DNA from: Novosphingobium sp. MD-1
Lineage (GTDB): Bacteria > Pseudomonadota > Alphaproteobacteria > Sphingomonadales > Sphingomonadaceae
Length of the DNA stretch: 64,000 nt
NCBI RefSeq assembly: GCF_001014975.1
Contig: NZ_BBXA01000013.1
Span: 434,001-498,000, forward strand
Direction of reading: 5' to 3'
Below, in pieces: positions 42,519 through 50,165 of this stretch. How positions within the stretch are numbered: position 1 is the stretch's first letter; each line of letters opens with the position of its first letter. Below the pieces are notes generated by a model. The model did not search any database. It was not told where the DNA came from and worked only from the letters and a program-made list of their open reading frames with translations. The position numbers and the translations under genes are program-made.

Positions 42519-44096
42519 GTGGTCCAGATGGTAGAGACTGACGTATTGGTCATCGGCGGCGGTTCCGCTGCGACGCGGGCTGCTCTGGAAGCGGCAACCG
42601 CCGGCGCGCAGGTCTTGCTGGTCGACAAGGGGGAAATCGGCGAAAGCGGGTCCAGCCCCCATGCGCTGGTGGGCTTCAGCGTACCACTGCTGGACGAGGC
42701 GGACAGCGCGGAGCTTTTCCTGGACGACTGGACGGCGGCGAGCGGTGGGATCTGCGATCGCGATCTGGTGGCGCAATGTGCCGCGCACGGCCGCTCCCTG
42801 GCTGAGGATATGGAGCGGCGCGGGGTGGAATTCATCCGCAATGCCGATGGCAGCTGGTTCCTTTCCAAGCGTGCCGGCCATTCGGTGCGGCGCACGCTGA
42901 TGGCGCAGGGGCACGGAAAGGGCGTTCACGCCAATGTGATCCAGCCGATGCGGCAGGCCATGCTCGACGCGGGCATCGAGCTGCACGAGAACACGATGAT
43001 CACCCGCCTGTTGCTGGCCGGGGATACGGTGGCGGGCGCCTATGCCGTTGGTCCGGACGGCGTGCATTATGTGATCCGCGCCAGGGCGGTGGTGCTGGCA
43101 TCGGGCGGGGTCAACCGCCTCTATTCGATCCTGTGCGAAGAGGTGGTCGATCCCAAGGCCCGCACGACCGGCGATTCCTACAGTCTGGCCTTCCACGCCG
43201 GAGTGCCGCTGATCGATATGGAATTTGCGCAGTTCCGCGATTCCCCGCCCGCCGGACCAATCTTTGGCGCGGCTTACGTCAATGCGCTGGGCGAACGGAT
43301 CATGGAGAAATACGATCCGGAGAATCTCGAATGCGCCCCGCGCTACATGATGGCGCGCGCTGTCTATACCGAGAACTTCGAGGGGCGCGGACCGGTGGTC
43401 TGGCATGTCGAGGAAGGGCAGGTCGCGCGTTCCCGCGCGCCGGTCGGCACTTACGAGGGCGGCCAGATCGTGCCGATCACGCTGATGTTCCAGCGCCTGA
43501 TGGGCGGCGCGCGGATCGATACCAATGCCGCAACCCGGGTCGCCGGACTGTTCGCCGCGGGCGAGGCTTCGGGCGGCATCCACGGCGGCGACCGGATGCA
43601 GGGCTGTGGCTTTCTGGAAACCCAGACCTTCGGCGCGATTGCGGGGCGCAGCGCCGCCGGCTTCGCCGCAGGTCAGAAGTCCCCGTCGATCGCGCCGGAT
43701 ACTGTTGCGCAAGAGCAGGCGCGGCTGTCGGGCGGAGGCGGGACGATCAGCCCCGCCAGCCTGTTCGCACAAGTGCAGAATATCATGTGGAGCAAGGCGG
43801 GCGTGGTGTCCAACCGCCAGCAGTTGACCGAGGCGATTGCCGAATTGCAGGAAATCCGCCGGATTGCCGCCAGCGGCATCGACACGTCAGACATCGTCGC
43901 GGCCGAGGATTTGCGCAATCTGGCGCTGACCGCCGAACTGGTAGCCACCGCCAAGCTCGCCCGCGAGGAAACCCGCAGCGGTCACGGGCGCACGGATTTC
44001 CCGCTGCAGGACGAAAGCTGGATCAGGCATGTTCGGCTCTCCCGTTCGGCAGAAGGGGCGATCGCCGTTGATACCATCCCGGTGAACCGGTCCTGA
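42519..44096 (+). CDS. FAD-dependent dehydrogenase of the fumarate-reductase/aspartate-oxidase flavoprotein family
   Basis: 525 aa. N-terminal FAD fold DVLVIGGGSAATRAALEA, then a family-type VVLASGGVNRL segment, the LIDMEFAQF stretch, and LFAAGEASGGIHGGDRMQGCGFLETQTFG, the signature of succinate dehydrogenase/fumarate reductase/L-aspartate oxidase. A C-terminal helical domain is present. The GTG at 42519 has AGGAAGA before it; an ATG three codons on is possible. No iron-sulfur or membrane subunit is adjacent, so it is more likely a soluble reductase or dehydrogenase of an enoate-type intermediate. The promoter carries the MarR-type palindrome. Confidence 0.86.
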   Translation: MVQMVETDVLVIGGGSAATRAALEAATAGAQVLLVDKGEIGESGSSPHALVGFSVPLLDEADSAELFLDDWTAASGGICDRDLVAQCAAHGRSLAEDMERRGVEFIRNADGSWFLSKRAGHSVRRTLMAQGHGKGVHANVIQPMRQAMLDAGIELHENTMITRLLLAGDTVAGAYAVGPDGVHYVIRARAVVLASGGVNRLYSILCEEVVDPKARTTGDSYSLAFHAGVPLIDMEFAQFRDSPPAGPIFGAAYVNALGERIMEKYDPENLECAPRYMMARAVYTENFEGRGPVVWHVEEGQVARSRAPVGTYEGGQIVPITLMFQRLMGGARIDTNAATRVAGLFAAGEASGGIHGGDRMQGCGFLETQTFGAIAGRSAAGFAAGQKSPSIAPDTVAQEQARLSGGGGTISPASLFAQVQNIMWSKAGVVSNRQQLTEAIAELQEIRRIAASGIDTSDIVAAEDLRNLALTAELVATAKLAREETRSGHGRTDFPLQDESWIRHVRLSRSAEGAIAVDTIPVNRS

Positions 44097-44102
44097 CCCC
44101 TC

Positions 44103-44702
44103 CTATGGGAGGGTCATTTCGATCGACAGCATCAGCTTGCGCAAGAAGGCGTTGCCATTGGCGCGGGCCGATGCGGACAGGCCGTTCATGAGCGCGGATT
44201 CCACCGCGGCGAACTGTTCCATCGCCGCCATCGCCAATTCCTTGCCCGGCGCAGTCAGCTCTATCAGCATGGAACGCTGATCGCTGGGATGGGCGCAGCG
44301 GCGGATAAGGCCGCGCGTTTCAAGCCGGCGTGCCACGCCGGTGAGGCCGCCCGACGTTACAGGGACATAGCGCCCCGCCAGATCGCTGGGCGCGCAGCGA
44401 TAGGGCGCGCCGCTGCGCATCAGCCCTGCCAGCAGGCGGAATTCGTTGTCCGAAAGATCGTGTTGATCGAGAATCTTGCCCACGCCGGCGCGCAGCCGGT
44501 CGTCGATGCGGGCAATCCGCGCCGCAATCGCACGGACATCGCGGTCCAGCCCCGGAATGACATCCGCCCATTCGTCCACCAGCGTATCGACCGCCGCGTC
44601 CAACCGCTGTTCGTGGCTGGCCATTTGCAGTTTGGCTTGCTCGGCCGGGCTGGTTGATCTGGCGCGGGGCTTGGTCGGAAGCGGCTTGGCACTGGATTGC
44701 AT
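44103..44702 (-). CDS. MarR-family transcriptional regulator
   Basis: 199 aa with an unusually long N-terminal leader (~70 residues) before the winged helix. The core has LSDNEFRLLAGLMRSG, LAGRYVPVTSGGLTGVARRLETRGLIRR and the wing HPSDQRSMLIELTAPGKEL. Convergent with the flavoprotein and divergent from DoxX-like protein 6. Matching inverted repeats at 42402 and 44839 flank the block, which points to autoregulation plus control of both outward operons; MarR proteins usually release DNA on binding an aromatic acid. Confidence 0.92.
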   Translation of the reverse strand: MQSSAKPLPTKPRARSTSPAEQAKLQMASHEQRLDAAVDTLVDEWADVIPGLDRDVRAIAARIARIDDRLRAGVGKILDQHDLSDNEFRLLAGLMRSGAPYRCAPSDLAGRYVPVTSGGLTGVARRLETRGLIRRCAHPSDQRSMLIELTAPGKELAMAAMEQFAAVESALMNGLSASARANGNAFLRKLMLSIEMTLP

Positions 44703-44720
44703 GATTCTACCAACGAAGGG

Positions 44721-44741
44721 CCGGCCGGTTCATCCGGCCGG
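44721..44741. repeat. Perfect GC-rich hairpin in the MarR leader
   Basis: CCGGCCGG-TTCAT-CCGGCCGG, an 8-base perfect stem with 5-base loop, 19 bases upstream of the marR-type start on the minus strand. There is no T run. It could fold in the 5' leader and lower translation, or be a remnant of GC-rich intergenic repeats. Confidence 0.4.
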
Positions 44742-44838
44742 TGCGGGATCGCCACGGAAATGGCCGTTTTCCAGACGATGCGCAATCACCCAATGGCGCC
44801 GCGGTGCAATTCCGCTGGCGCTTGAATGCGGCCGGATT

Positions 44839-44856
44839 TATCTTAGTACTAAAGCA
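44839..44856. promoter_or_regulatory. Second MarR-operator-like repeat
   Basis: TATCTTAG-TA-CTAAAGCA matches the 42402 palindrome in the whole left arm and most of the right. It lies 25 bases before the DoxX-like start at 44881, between that gene and the divergent marR-type gene. Confidence 0.6.
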
Positions 44857-44880
44857 ATAAGGGACGGGAGGAAGAGGACC

Positions 44881-45309
44881 ATGGCCGCGACGGACAGCAT
44901 TCGCAAAGCGCTGGAAAGCACGGTGTTCCGATCGCTGGGGGCATTGGTGGCCCGGCTGCTGCTGGGGCTGCCATTCGTGATTTTCGGCGTGATGAAATAC
45001 GCCAACATGGGCAGGATGACCGCGTACATCGAGAAGGGCGGTCTGCCGGGGGAGGTGATCTATCTGGTGATCCCCTTCCAGATTCTGTGCGGGCTGGCGG
45101 TGTGGCTGGGTGCGGCTACCCGCTGGGCCGCTTTTCTGCTTGGCGGCTTCTGCCTGGTGGCGGCTTCGCTCTACCACAACAATCTGGCAGACCCCGGCGA
45201 ACTGGCCTTCTTCACCAAGGATTTCGCTACCGCCGGCGGCTTTTATTTTCTGTGGCAATCCGGCCCGGGCCGCTGGTCGATCGATGGTTGGCTGCAACGG
45301 CTCGAGTAG
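44881..45309 (+). CDS. DoxX-like membrane protein 6
   Basis: 142 aa, four membrane segments, closest in the window to canonical DoxX: ARLLLGLPFVIFGVMKY, GEVIYLVIPFQILCGLAVWLG, WAAFLLGGFCLVAASLYHNNL, and the FFTKDFATAGGFYFL segment typical of the family. A strong GGGAGGAAGAGG precedes the ATG at 44881. Under the MarR-type operator. It is convergent with the enoyl-CoA hydratase gene. Confidence 0.86.
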   Translation: MAATDSIRKALESTVFRSLGALVARLLLGLPFVIFGVMKYANMGRMTAYIEKGGLPGEVIYLVIPFQILCGLAVWLGAATRWAAFLLGGFCLVAASLYHNNLADPGELAFFTKDFATAGGFYFLWQSGPGRWSIDGWLQRLE

Positions 45310-45349
45310 AACATGGCATGTCGCGGCGGCACAGGCCAGGGCGTTACTC

Positions 45350-46129
45350 TTATCGCCGCTGCCAGCGCCCCGGCCGGCGTTCCGCGACCGCCTGTACGCC
45401 TTCCTTGAAGTCCGCGCTGGCGAACAGCGCGATCTGTTCGCGGCATTCCCGTTCCGTCTGCGCGGCCACCGCATCGGCAAGCCCGTGGCGCAGCGTGGCG
45501 CGCGTGGCTTCTACCGCGAGCGGCGCGCCTTCGGCGATCTCGGCGGCAAAGGCGAGGGCGGCTTCCGCCAGGTGCTCGGCGGGCACTACCTCGTCCACCA
45601 GGCCCATGGTCGCGGCTTCGGCTCCGGTGTATCGGCGGCCGGTGTAGAACAGCTTCGCGGTGTTCTGATGGCCGATCACGCGCGGCAGGATATGGGTCAG
45701 CCCGAAGCCGGGATGGATGCCGATCTTGACGAAATTCCCGGCGAACCGGGCGTCTTCCGCCGCAATCCGGAAATCGCCCACCATGGCGAGGCCAAGCCCT
45801 CCGCCAATGGCGGCGCCCTGAACCGCGACAACGATGGGTTTGCGCGTCCGGAACAAGCGGACCGCCTGGCGATAGAGATCGCCCGGATCGGCCAGTTCGC
45901 CCTGGCCAGACCCTTCGCGGCCGGAAAAGCTCGCGCCGGCGCAGAAGACCTTGCCTTCGGAACGCAGCAGGACCGCGCGCAGATCGTCGGTACGATCGAT
46001 TTCCTCCAGCGCATCGGCTAGCGCATTGATCAGATCGACATCGAAATAATTGAGCGGCGGGCGCGAAAAGCTGACGATCGCGACGGCATCCTGCGTGGTG
46101 ATGGTGACGCCATCGAACACGGTCTTCAT
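45350..46129 (-). CDS. Enoyl-CoA hydratase/isomerase (crotonase) family protein
   Basis: 259 aa. Crotonase features: SRPPLNYFDVDLINAL, the oxyanion-hole stretch VFCAGASFSG and AVQGAAIGGGLGLAMVGDFRIAAEDARF, then IGIHPGFGLTHILPRVIG. The start at 46129 has GAGGAAAA upstream. It hydrates an enoyl-CoA or performs a related retro-aldol or isomerase step, for instance on a CoA-activated side chain. No CoA ligase or thiolase is visible nearby. The 213-base gap beyond the start (46130-46342) is partly AT-rich (46255-46290) and probably holds its promoter. Confidence 0.88.
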   Translation of the reverse strand: MKTVFDGVTITTQDAVAIVSFSRPPLNYFDVDLINALADALEEIDRTDDLRAVLLRSEGKVFCAGASFSGREGSGQGELADPGDLYRQAVRLFRTRKPIVVAVQGAAIGGGLGLAMVGDFRIAAEDARFAGNFVKIGIHPGFGLTHILPRVIGHQNTAKLFYTGRRYTGAEAATMGLVDEVVPAEHLAEAALAFAAEIAEGAPLAVEATRATLRHGLADAVAAQTERECREQIALFASADFKEGVQAVAERRPGRWQRR

Positions 46130-46342
46130 GCGTTTTCCTCTCACGTTCCCGGCGTGATGGCCGGGCTTCTTCGAATCCTGGCCACCGCAAGCCGCACGGC
46201 CTTCGTCCGATGGCGGATACAAGCGTATCGCGCAATGACAGGCGCGCACTCGCGCGCGCATATTTTACATAATCTCTATTATCACCGTTATGGACGCCTT
46301 CCGGGACCGGCGCCAAGGCCCGTTTCCATCCGGCCGAAACCT

Positions 46343-47029
46343 CTAGAGGCGCGGCAAAGCCATGGCCTTGCGGGATTGCCGCTTCTCGGGCGCGCCACCG
46401 AGCTGTTCCTCGTGAATGTCGAGCAGGGAATCCAGCAGCTCGGCATCGCTGCTCGACATCACGCCAAGCACCTCGGCCTCATCACAGCCTTCCGCGGCGA
46501 GATAGGCATGGCCCATGCTGGAATCGATGTAGAGCGATTCCCCCTCGTTAAGCACCATCGCGTCATAGAACTCTGTCACGACCACCACGCTGCCACGGAC
46601 CACATAGACGAACTCTTCGCCCGCGTGGCGCACGAGATCGCCGAACTGTTCCAGCGTCTTGGCACGGATCTTGGTGATCGCCGGGATCATGCGCTTCCGC
46701 CGCAGCTCGGTGCAGAGGTAGTAATAGTCGTAATTGGGCGTTTCGACGCGCAGCGCTTCGTTCAAGAGACCTTTGCTGCGCCGGGCGGTGACCTGCGCGG
46801 CCGGCGTTTCCTCGTGGCTGCTTTCGGCGAACAGTTCGGACATCCGCAAGCCAAGCCGCTGGCTGATCTGCTGCAGCTTGTCGTAGGTCAGCGTAAGCCG
46901 ATCGTGTTCGACCTTCGACAAGGTGGAGACCGGAATGCCCGCCTTCTCGCTCATTTGCTTGAGCGTCCACCCGTTACGGCTGCGCAATCCGCGTACCAGC
47001 GCGCCGAGTGTGGGAGTAGCTGCGGACAT
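46343..47029 (-). CDS. XRE-family regulator with C-terminal cupin domain
   Basis: 228 aa. Helix-turn-helix at residues ~8-62 (RNGWTLKQMSEKAGIPVSTLSKVEHDR split around the turn) and a cupin sensor at ~140-210 (HAGEEFVYVVRGSV, LNEGESLYIDSSMGHAY). AAGGA precedes the ATG at 47029; the frame extends to 47143 over the divergent promoter. XRE-cupin proteins commonly repress amino-acid, polyamine or peptide genes. It is divergent from the serine hydrolase opening the peptide cluster, and its promoter region shares a motif with that of TonB receptor 2. Confidence 0.92.
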   Translation of the reverse strand: MSAATPTLGALVRGLRSRNGWTLKQMSEKAGIPVSTLSKVEHDRLTLTYDKLQQISQRLGLRMSELFAESSHEETPAAQVTARRSKGLLNEALRVETPNYDYYYLCTELRRKRMIPAITKIRAKTLEQFGDLVRHAGEEFVYVVRGSVVVVTEFYDAMVLNEGESLYIDSSMGHAYLAAEGCDEAEVLGVMSSSDAELLDSLLDIHEEQLGGAPEKRQSRKAMALPRL

Positions 47030-47047
47030 CCGGACGATCCTTATTCG

Positions 47048-47075
47048 TTGACTGATTTTCCAATCAGGATAAAGT
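47048..47075 (+). promoter_or_regulatory. Candidate promoter and inverted repeat for the peptide cluster
   Basis: A TTGACT (-35-like) at 47048 and TAAAGT at 47070 stand 16 bases apart. Within it CTGATT-TTCC-AATCAG (47052-47067) is a perfect inverted repeat, overlapping ATCAGGATAA (47063-47072), which recurs at 51482. Placement suits repression by the divergent XRE-cupin protein. Confidence 0.45.
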
Positions 47076-47157
47076 AATCCCAATTGGAGCATTTGCACAC
47101 TGTACTGGTCTGGCGTGGCCAGAGCAATCCCGGTGAGCATCAAGGGAGTTCAGGATC

Positions 47158-49155
47158 ATGCGAACATGGCGCAAGGCCATCGTCGGCGGACTTTTGTTGC
47201 TGTGCGGCGGTGGGTTGATCCAGGGACAGGCCCCCTCTCCCACTGTCGCTGGCGCGGCACCCCAACCCACGGCGCAGCCGGCGCCGGCCGTGCTCACCAA
47301 ATCGGACGTGGATACCTGGCTCGATGGCTATATGCCGCAAGCGCTGCGTAGCGGGGATATTCCCGGCGCGGTGGTCACCGTGGTCAAGGACGGCAAGATC
47401 CTGACCGCGCGCGGGTTCGGCTATGCCGATGTCGCCACGCGCAAGCCGGTCGATCCCGAACGCACGCTGTTCCGGCCCGGCTCGGTATCGAAGCTGGTCA
47501 CCTGGACCGCGGTGATGCAGCAGGTCGAACAGGGCAAGATCGACCTGGACCGCGACGTCAACGCCTATCTCGATTTCCGGATTCCGCCGTACCAGGGCAA
47601 GCCGGTGACGATGCGCCAGCTGATGACGCATACCGGTGGCTTCGAGGAAACCGGCAAGGGCATCATCTTCTACGACAAGAAGTGGGACATGCCGCTGGGG
47701 GATTACCTGAAGCGCGCCATCCCCGTGCGCATCTTCGCGCCCGGTTCGACCCCCGCCTATTCGAACTGGGGCACCGCCCTCGCCGGCTATATCGTGCAGC
47801 GCACCTCGGGCGAGGACTTCTTCGCCTATACCGAAAGTCACGTTCTGGGTCCGATCGGGATGCGCCAGTCGTCGATGCGCCAGCCCTTGCCCCAGCGGCT
47901 CGTGCCCGACATGTCGATTGGCTACAAGGATGGCAAGCCGACCGAGGGCTTCGAGATTCTGGGGCCGTGGCCGGCGGGTTCCCTGTCCGCATCGGGCACG
48001 GACATGGGCCGCTTCATGATCGCCCACCTGCAGCGTGGCGAGATCGACGGCCAGCGCGTCCTGAAACCGGAAACGGCGGACATGATGCACAACAGCCCGC
48101 TCGCCAAGGTGGACCCCTTCTCGCTGGTCCCGCCGCTCAACCGTATGGAACTCGGGTTCTTCGAAACCAACGTCAACGGGCGCGAGGTCATCGGGCATCT
48201 GGGCGATACCGAGGCCTTCCACACCTCGCTGCACCTGTTCATGAAGGACGGGATCGGCTTCTACGTCTCGTTCAACAGCGGCGGGCGGCAGGGCGCTTCG
48301 GGCGACCTGCGCAACGCGCTGTTCATGGATTTCGCCGATCGCTACCTGCCCTATGCCGGCCCGGCCGACGGACGCGTCGATGCCGCAACGGCGAAAGAAC
48401 ACGCGAAGATGATGGCGGGCAGCTGGGATGCGAGCCGCCGGTGGCAGACCAACTATTTCTCCGTGGTGAACCTGCTCGGCCAGTTCAAGGTCGCCACCGA
48501 TGACAAGGGCGAGCTGGTCATTCCCGGCCTGAAGGGGCCGAACGGCCGCCCGCGCGAATGGGTCGAGATCGCGCCCTTCGTCTGGCGCGACAAGTTCGGC
48601 CATGATCGCCTGGCCGCCAAGGTGGTGGACGGCAAGGTCGTCCGCTGGTCGATGGACTTCTTTTCCCCGTTCGAAGTGTTCGATCGCGTTCCCGCCAGCC
48701 GGTCGGCCACGTGGATCCTGCCGGCGCTCTACGCCAGCCTTGGCGTACTCGTGCTGACGCTGATCGCCTGGCCATGGGGCTGGTTCACGCGGCGGCGCTA
48801 CAAGGCGGCTTTTGGCCTCGAACGCGGTGCTATCAAGGCATACCGGGCGGTGCGCGTCGTCAGTGCCGTATCCGTTGCCGTGCTGATCGGCTGGGTCGTG
48901 GCCTTCTCGCTCCTGCTGGAAAGCGCCAGTTTCCTGGCGGGCGGGCTCGATCCCTGGCTGTGGGTATTGCAGATCCTTGGCCTGATCGCGTTCTTCGGCG
49001 CCGTGCCGATCGCTGCCTGGAATGCCTGGCAGGCGTGGAAGGGCAAGCGCGGCTGGTTCAGCAAGCTGTGGGCCGTTCTTTTGCTGCTCGCCTCGCTGAT
49101 GGTGCTCTACTTCGCGGTCACCTTCGGGCTGGTGGCGATGACGGTGGCCTACTGA
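47158..49155 (+). CDS. Serine hydrolase (beta-lactamase/class C type) with C-terminal membrane domain
   Basis: 665 aa. N-terminal signal or anchor (AIVGGLLLLCGGGL), then the penicillin-binding-fold domain with S-x-x-K nucleophile at Ser109-Lys112 (G-S-V-S-K), Tyr of the Y-S-N motif in TPAYSNWGTAL, and a late GHLGDTEAFH. The last ~140 residues hold four hydrophobic helices, so the catalytic domain is tethered in the periplasm. Relatives hydrolyse D-amino-acid peptides or esters. The next gene starts inside its stop (TGATG), so it opens the peptide-catabolic operon. Confidence 0.9.
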   Translation: MRTWRKAIVGGLLLLCGGGLIQGQAPSPTVAGAAPQPTAQPAPAVLTKSDVDTWLDGYMPQALRSGDIPGAVVTVVKDGKILTARGFGYADVATRKPVDPERTLFRPGSVSKLVTWTAVMQQVEQGKIDLDRDVNAYLDFRIPPYQGKPVTMRQLMTHTGGFEETGKGIIFYDKKWDMPLGDYLKRAIPVRIFAPGSTPAYSNWGTALAGYIVQRTSGEDFFAYTESHVLGPIGMRQSSMRQPLPQRLVPDMSIGYKDGKPTEGFEILGPWPAGSLSASGTDMGRFMIAHLQRGEIDGQRVLKPETADMMHNSPLAKVDPFSLVPPLNRMELGFFETNVNGREVIGHLGDTEAFHTSLHLFMKDGIGFYVSFNSGGRQGASGDLRNALFMDFADRYLPYAGPADGRVDAATAKEHAKMMAGSWDASRRWQTNYFSVVNLLGQFKVATDDKGELVIPGLKGPNGRPREWVEIAPFVWRDKFGHDRLAAKVVDGKVVRWSMDFFSPFEVFDRVPASRSATWILPALYASLGVLVLTLIAWPWGWFTRRRYKAAFGLERGAIKAYRAVRVVSAVSVAVLIGWVVAFSLLLESASFLAGGLDPWLWVLQILGLIAFFGAVPIAAWNAWQAWKGKRGWFSKLWAVLLLLASLMVLYFAVTFGLVAMTVAY

Positions 49156-50165
49156 TGGCCGCTCTCACGCTCACGGTCGCGACCGAGACGCTGCGGCTGG
49201 CGCAACCCTTCCGCATTGCGGGCCACGTGTTCGAATGCTCCGAGGTGATTGTCGTAACCCTGGACGATGGCGATCACACCGGGCGCGGCGAAGGCGGCGG
49301 CGTGTTCTTCCTGGGCGATGACGTTCCTCATATGCTTGCCGGAATCGCGGCGGCGCGGTCCGCTATCGAAAGCGGGATCGGGCGCGAGGAACTGCGCACG
49401 ATCATGCCACCGGGCGGCGCGCGCAACGCGGTGGATTGCGCGCTGTGGGAACTCGAAGCGAACCGGGCGGGCGTGCCGGTGTGGCAGCTTGCCAGGCAGT
49501 CCAGCCCGCGGGCCTTGCGGACGACCTTCACGCTCGGCGCGGATACGCCTGCGGTCATGGCGCAAGGCGCGGTGAACTATGCGGAAGCGCGCGCGATCAA
49601 GGTCAAGCTCACCGGCGATCTGGACCTCGATAGCGCGCGGGTACGGGCCATCCGCGCCGCGCGGCCTGATGTCTGGCTGGGGGTGGACGGGAACCAGGGC
49701 TTTGCGGCGGCCGATCTCGGACCGCTGATCGAAGTGCTGGTCGCCGAAGGGGTTTCGCTGCTCGAACAGCCGGTGGCGCGCGGATACGAGCGCGATCTGG
49801 AGGGGCTCGCCTCGCCGGTTCCCATCGCTGGCGACGAGAGCATCCTCTCGCTCGAGGACATCCCGGGCGCCGTCGGGCGCTATCAGGTCGTGAACATCAA
49901 GCTCGACAAGTGCGGCGGGCTTACCGAAGGCCTGCTCATGGCCGAAAAGGCGCGCGCCCTCGGTCTCGACGTGATGGTGGGCAACATGGTCGGCACCAGC
50001 CTGGCGATGGCGCCGGGCTTCGTCCTGGGCCAGCTTTGCGATGTCGTCGACCTCGACGGACCGACCTTCCTCGCCCGCGACCGGGTGCCGGGCGTCACCT
50101 ATGCCAACGGCGATATCTTCGCCGACCCGGCCGTGTGGGGATCGGGCGCGCCCGTCGCCGCATGA
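49155..50165 (+). CDS. Enolase-superfamily dipeptide epimerase / N-acyl-amino-acid racemase (DgcA-like)
   Basis: 336 aa muconate-lactonising/dipeptide-epimerase subgroup. Catalytic K-x-K (AIKVKLTGD), metal ligands in GVDGNQGF (Asp), LLEQPV (Glu) and AGDESI (Asp), and the opposing Lys in VNIKLDKCGG. Members epimerise L-Ala-D/L-Glu; DgcA epimerises N-acetyl-D-glutamate and works with DgcN. A DUF1611 (DgcN-like) gene lies at 53842 in the same cluster, favouring that reading. Its start overlaps the hydrolase stop by one base and its stop overlaps the transporter start (ATGA). Confidence 0.9.
   Translation: MAALTLTVATETLRLAQPFRIAGHVFECSEVIVVTLDDGDHTGRGEGGGVFFLGDDVPHMLAGIAAARSAIESGIGREELRTIMPPGGARNAVDCALWELEANRAGVPVWQLARQSSPRALRTTFTLGADTPAVMAQGAVNYAEARAIKVKLTGDLDLDSARVRAIRAARPDVWLGVDGNQGFAAADLGPLIEVLVAEGVSLLEQPVARGYERDLEGLASPVPIAGDESILSLEDIPGAVGRYQVVNIKLDKCGGLTEGLLMAEKARALGLDVMVGNMVGTSLAMAPGFVLGQLCDVVDLDGPTFLARDRVPGVTYANGDIFADPAVWGSGAPVAA

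Noticed and set aside
44721..44741. GC hairpin considered as an intrinsic terminator
   Set aside because: It has a perfect stem but no T run on either side and lies upstream of a gene rather than after one.
47140..48603. 487-codon minus frame opposite the serine hydrolase
   Set aside because: Antisense to a gene with an intact S-x-x-K motif; no features of its own.
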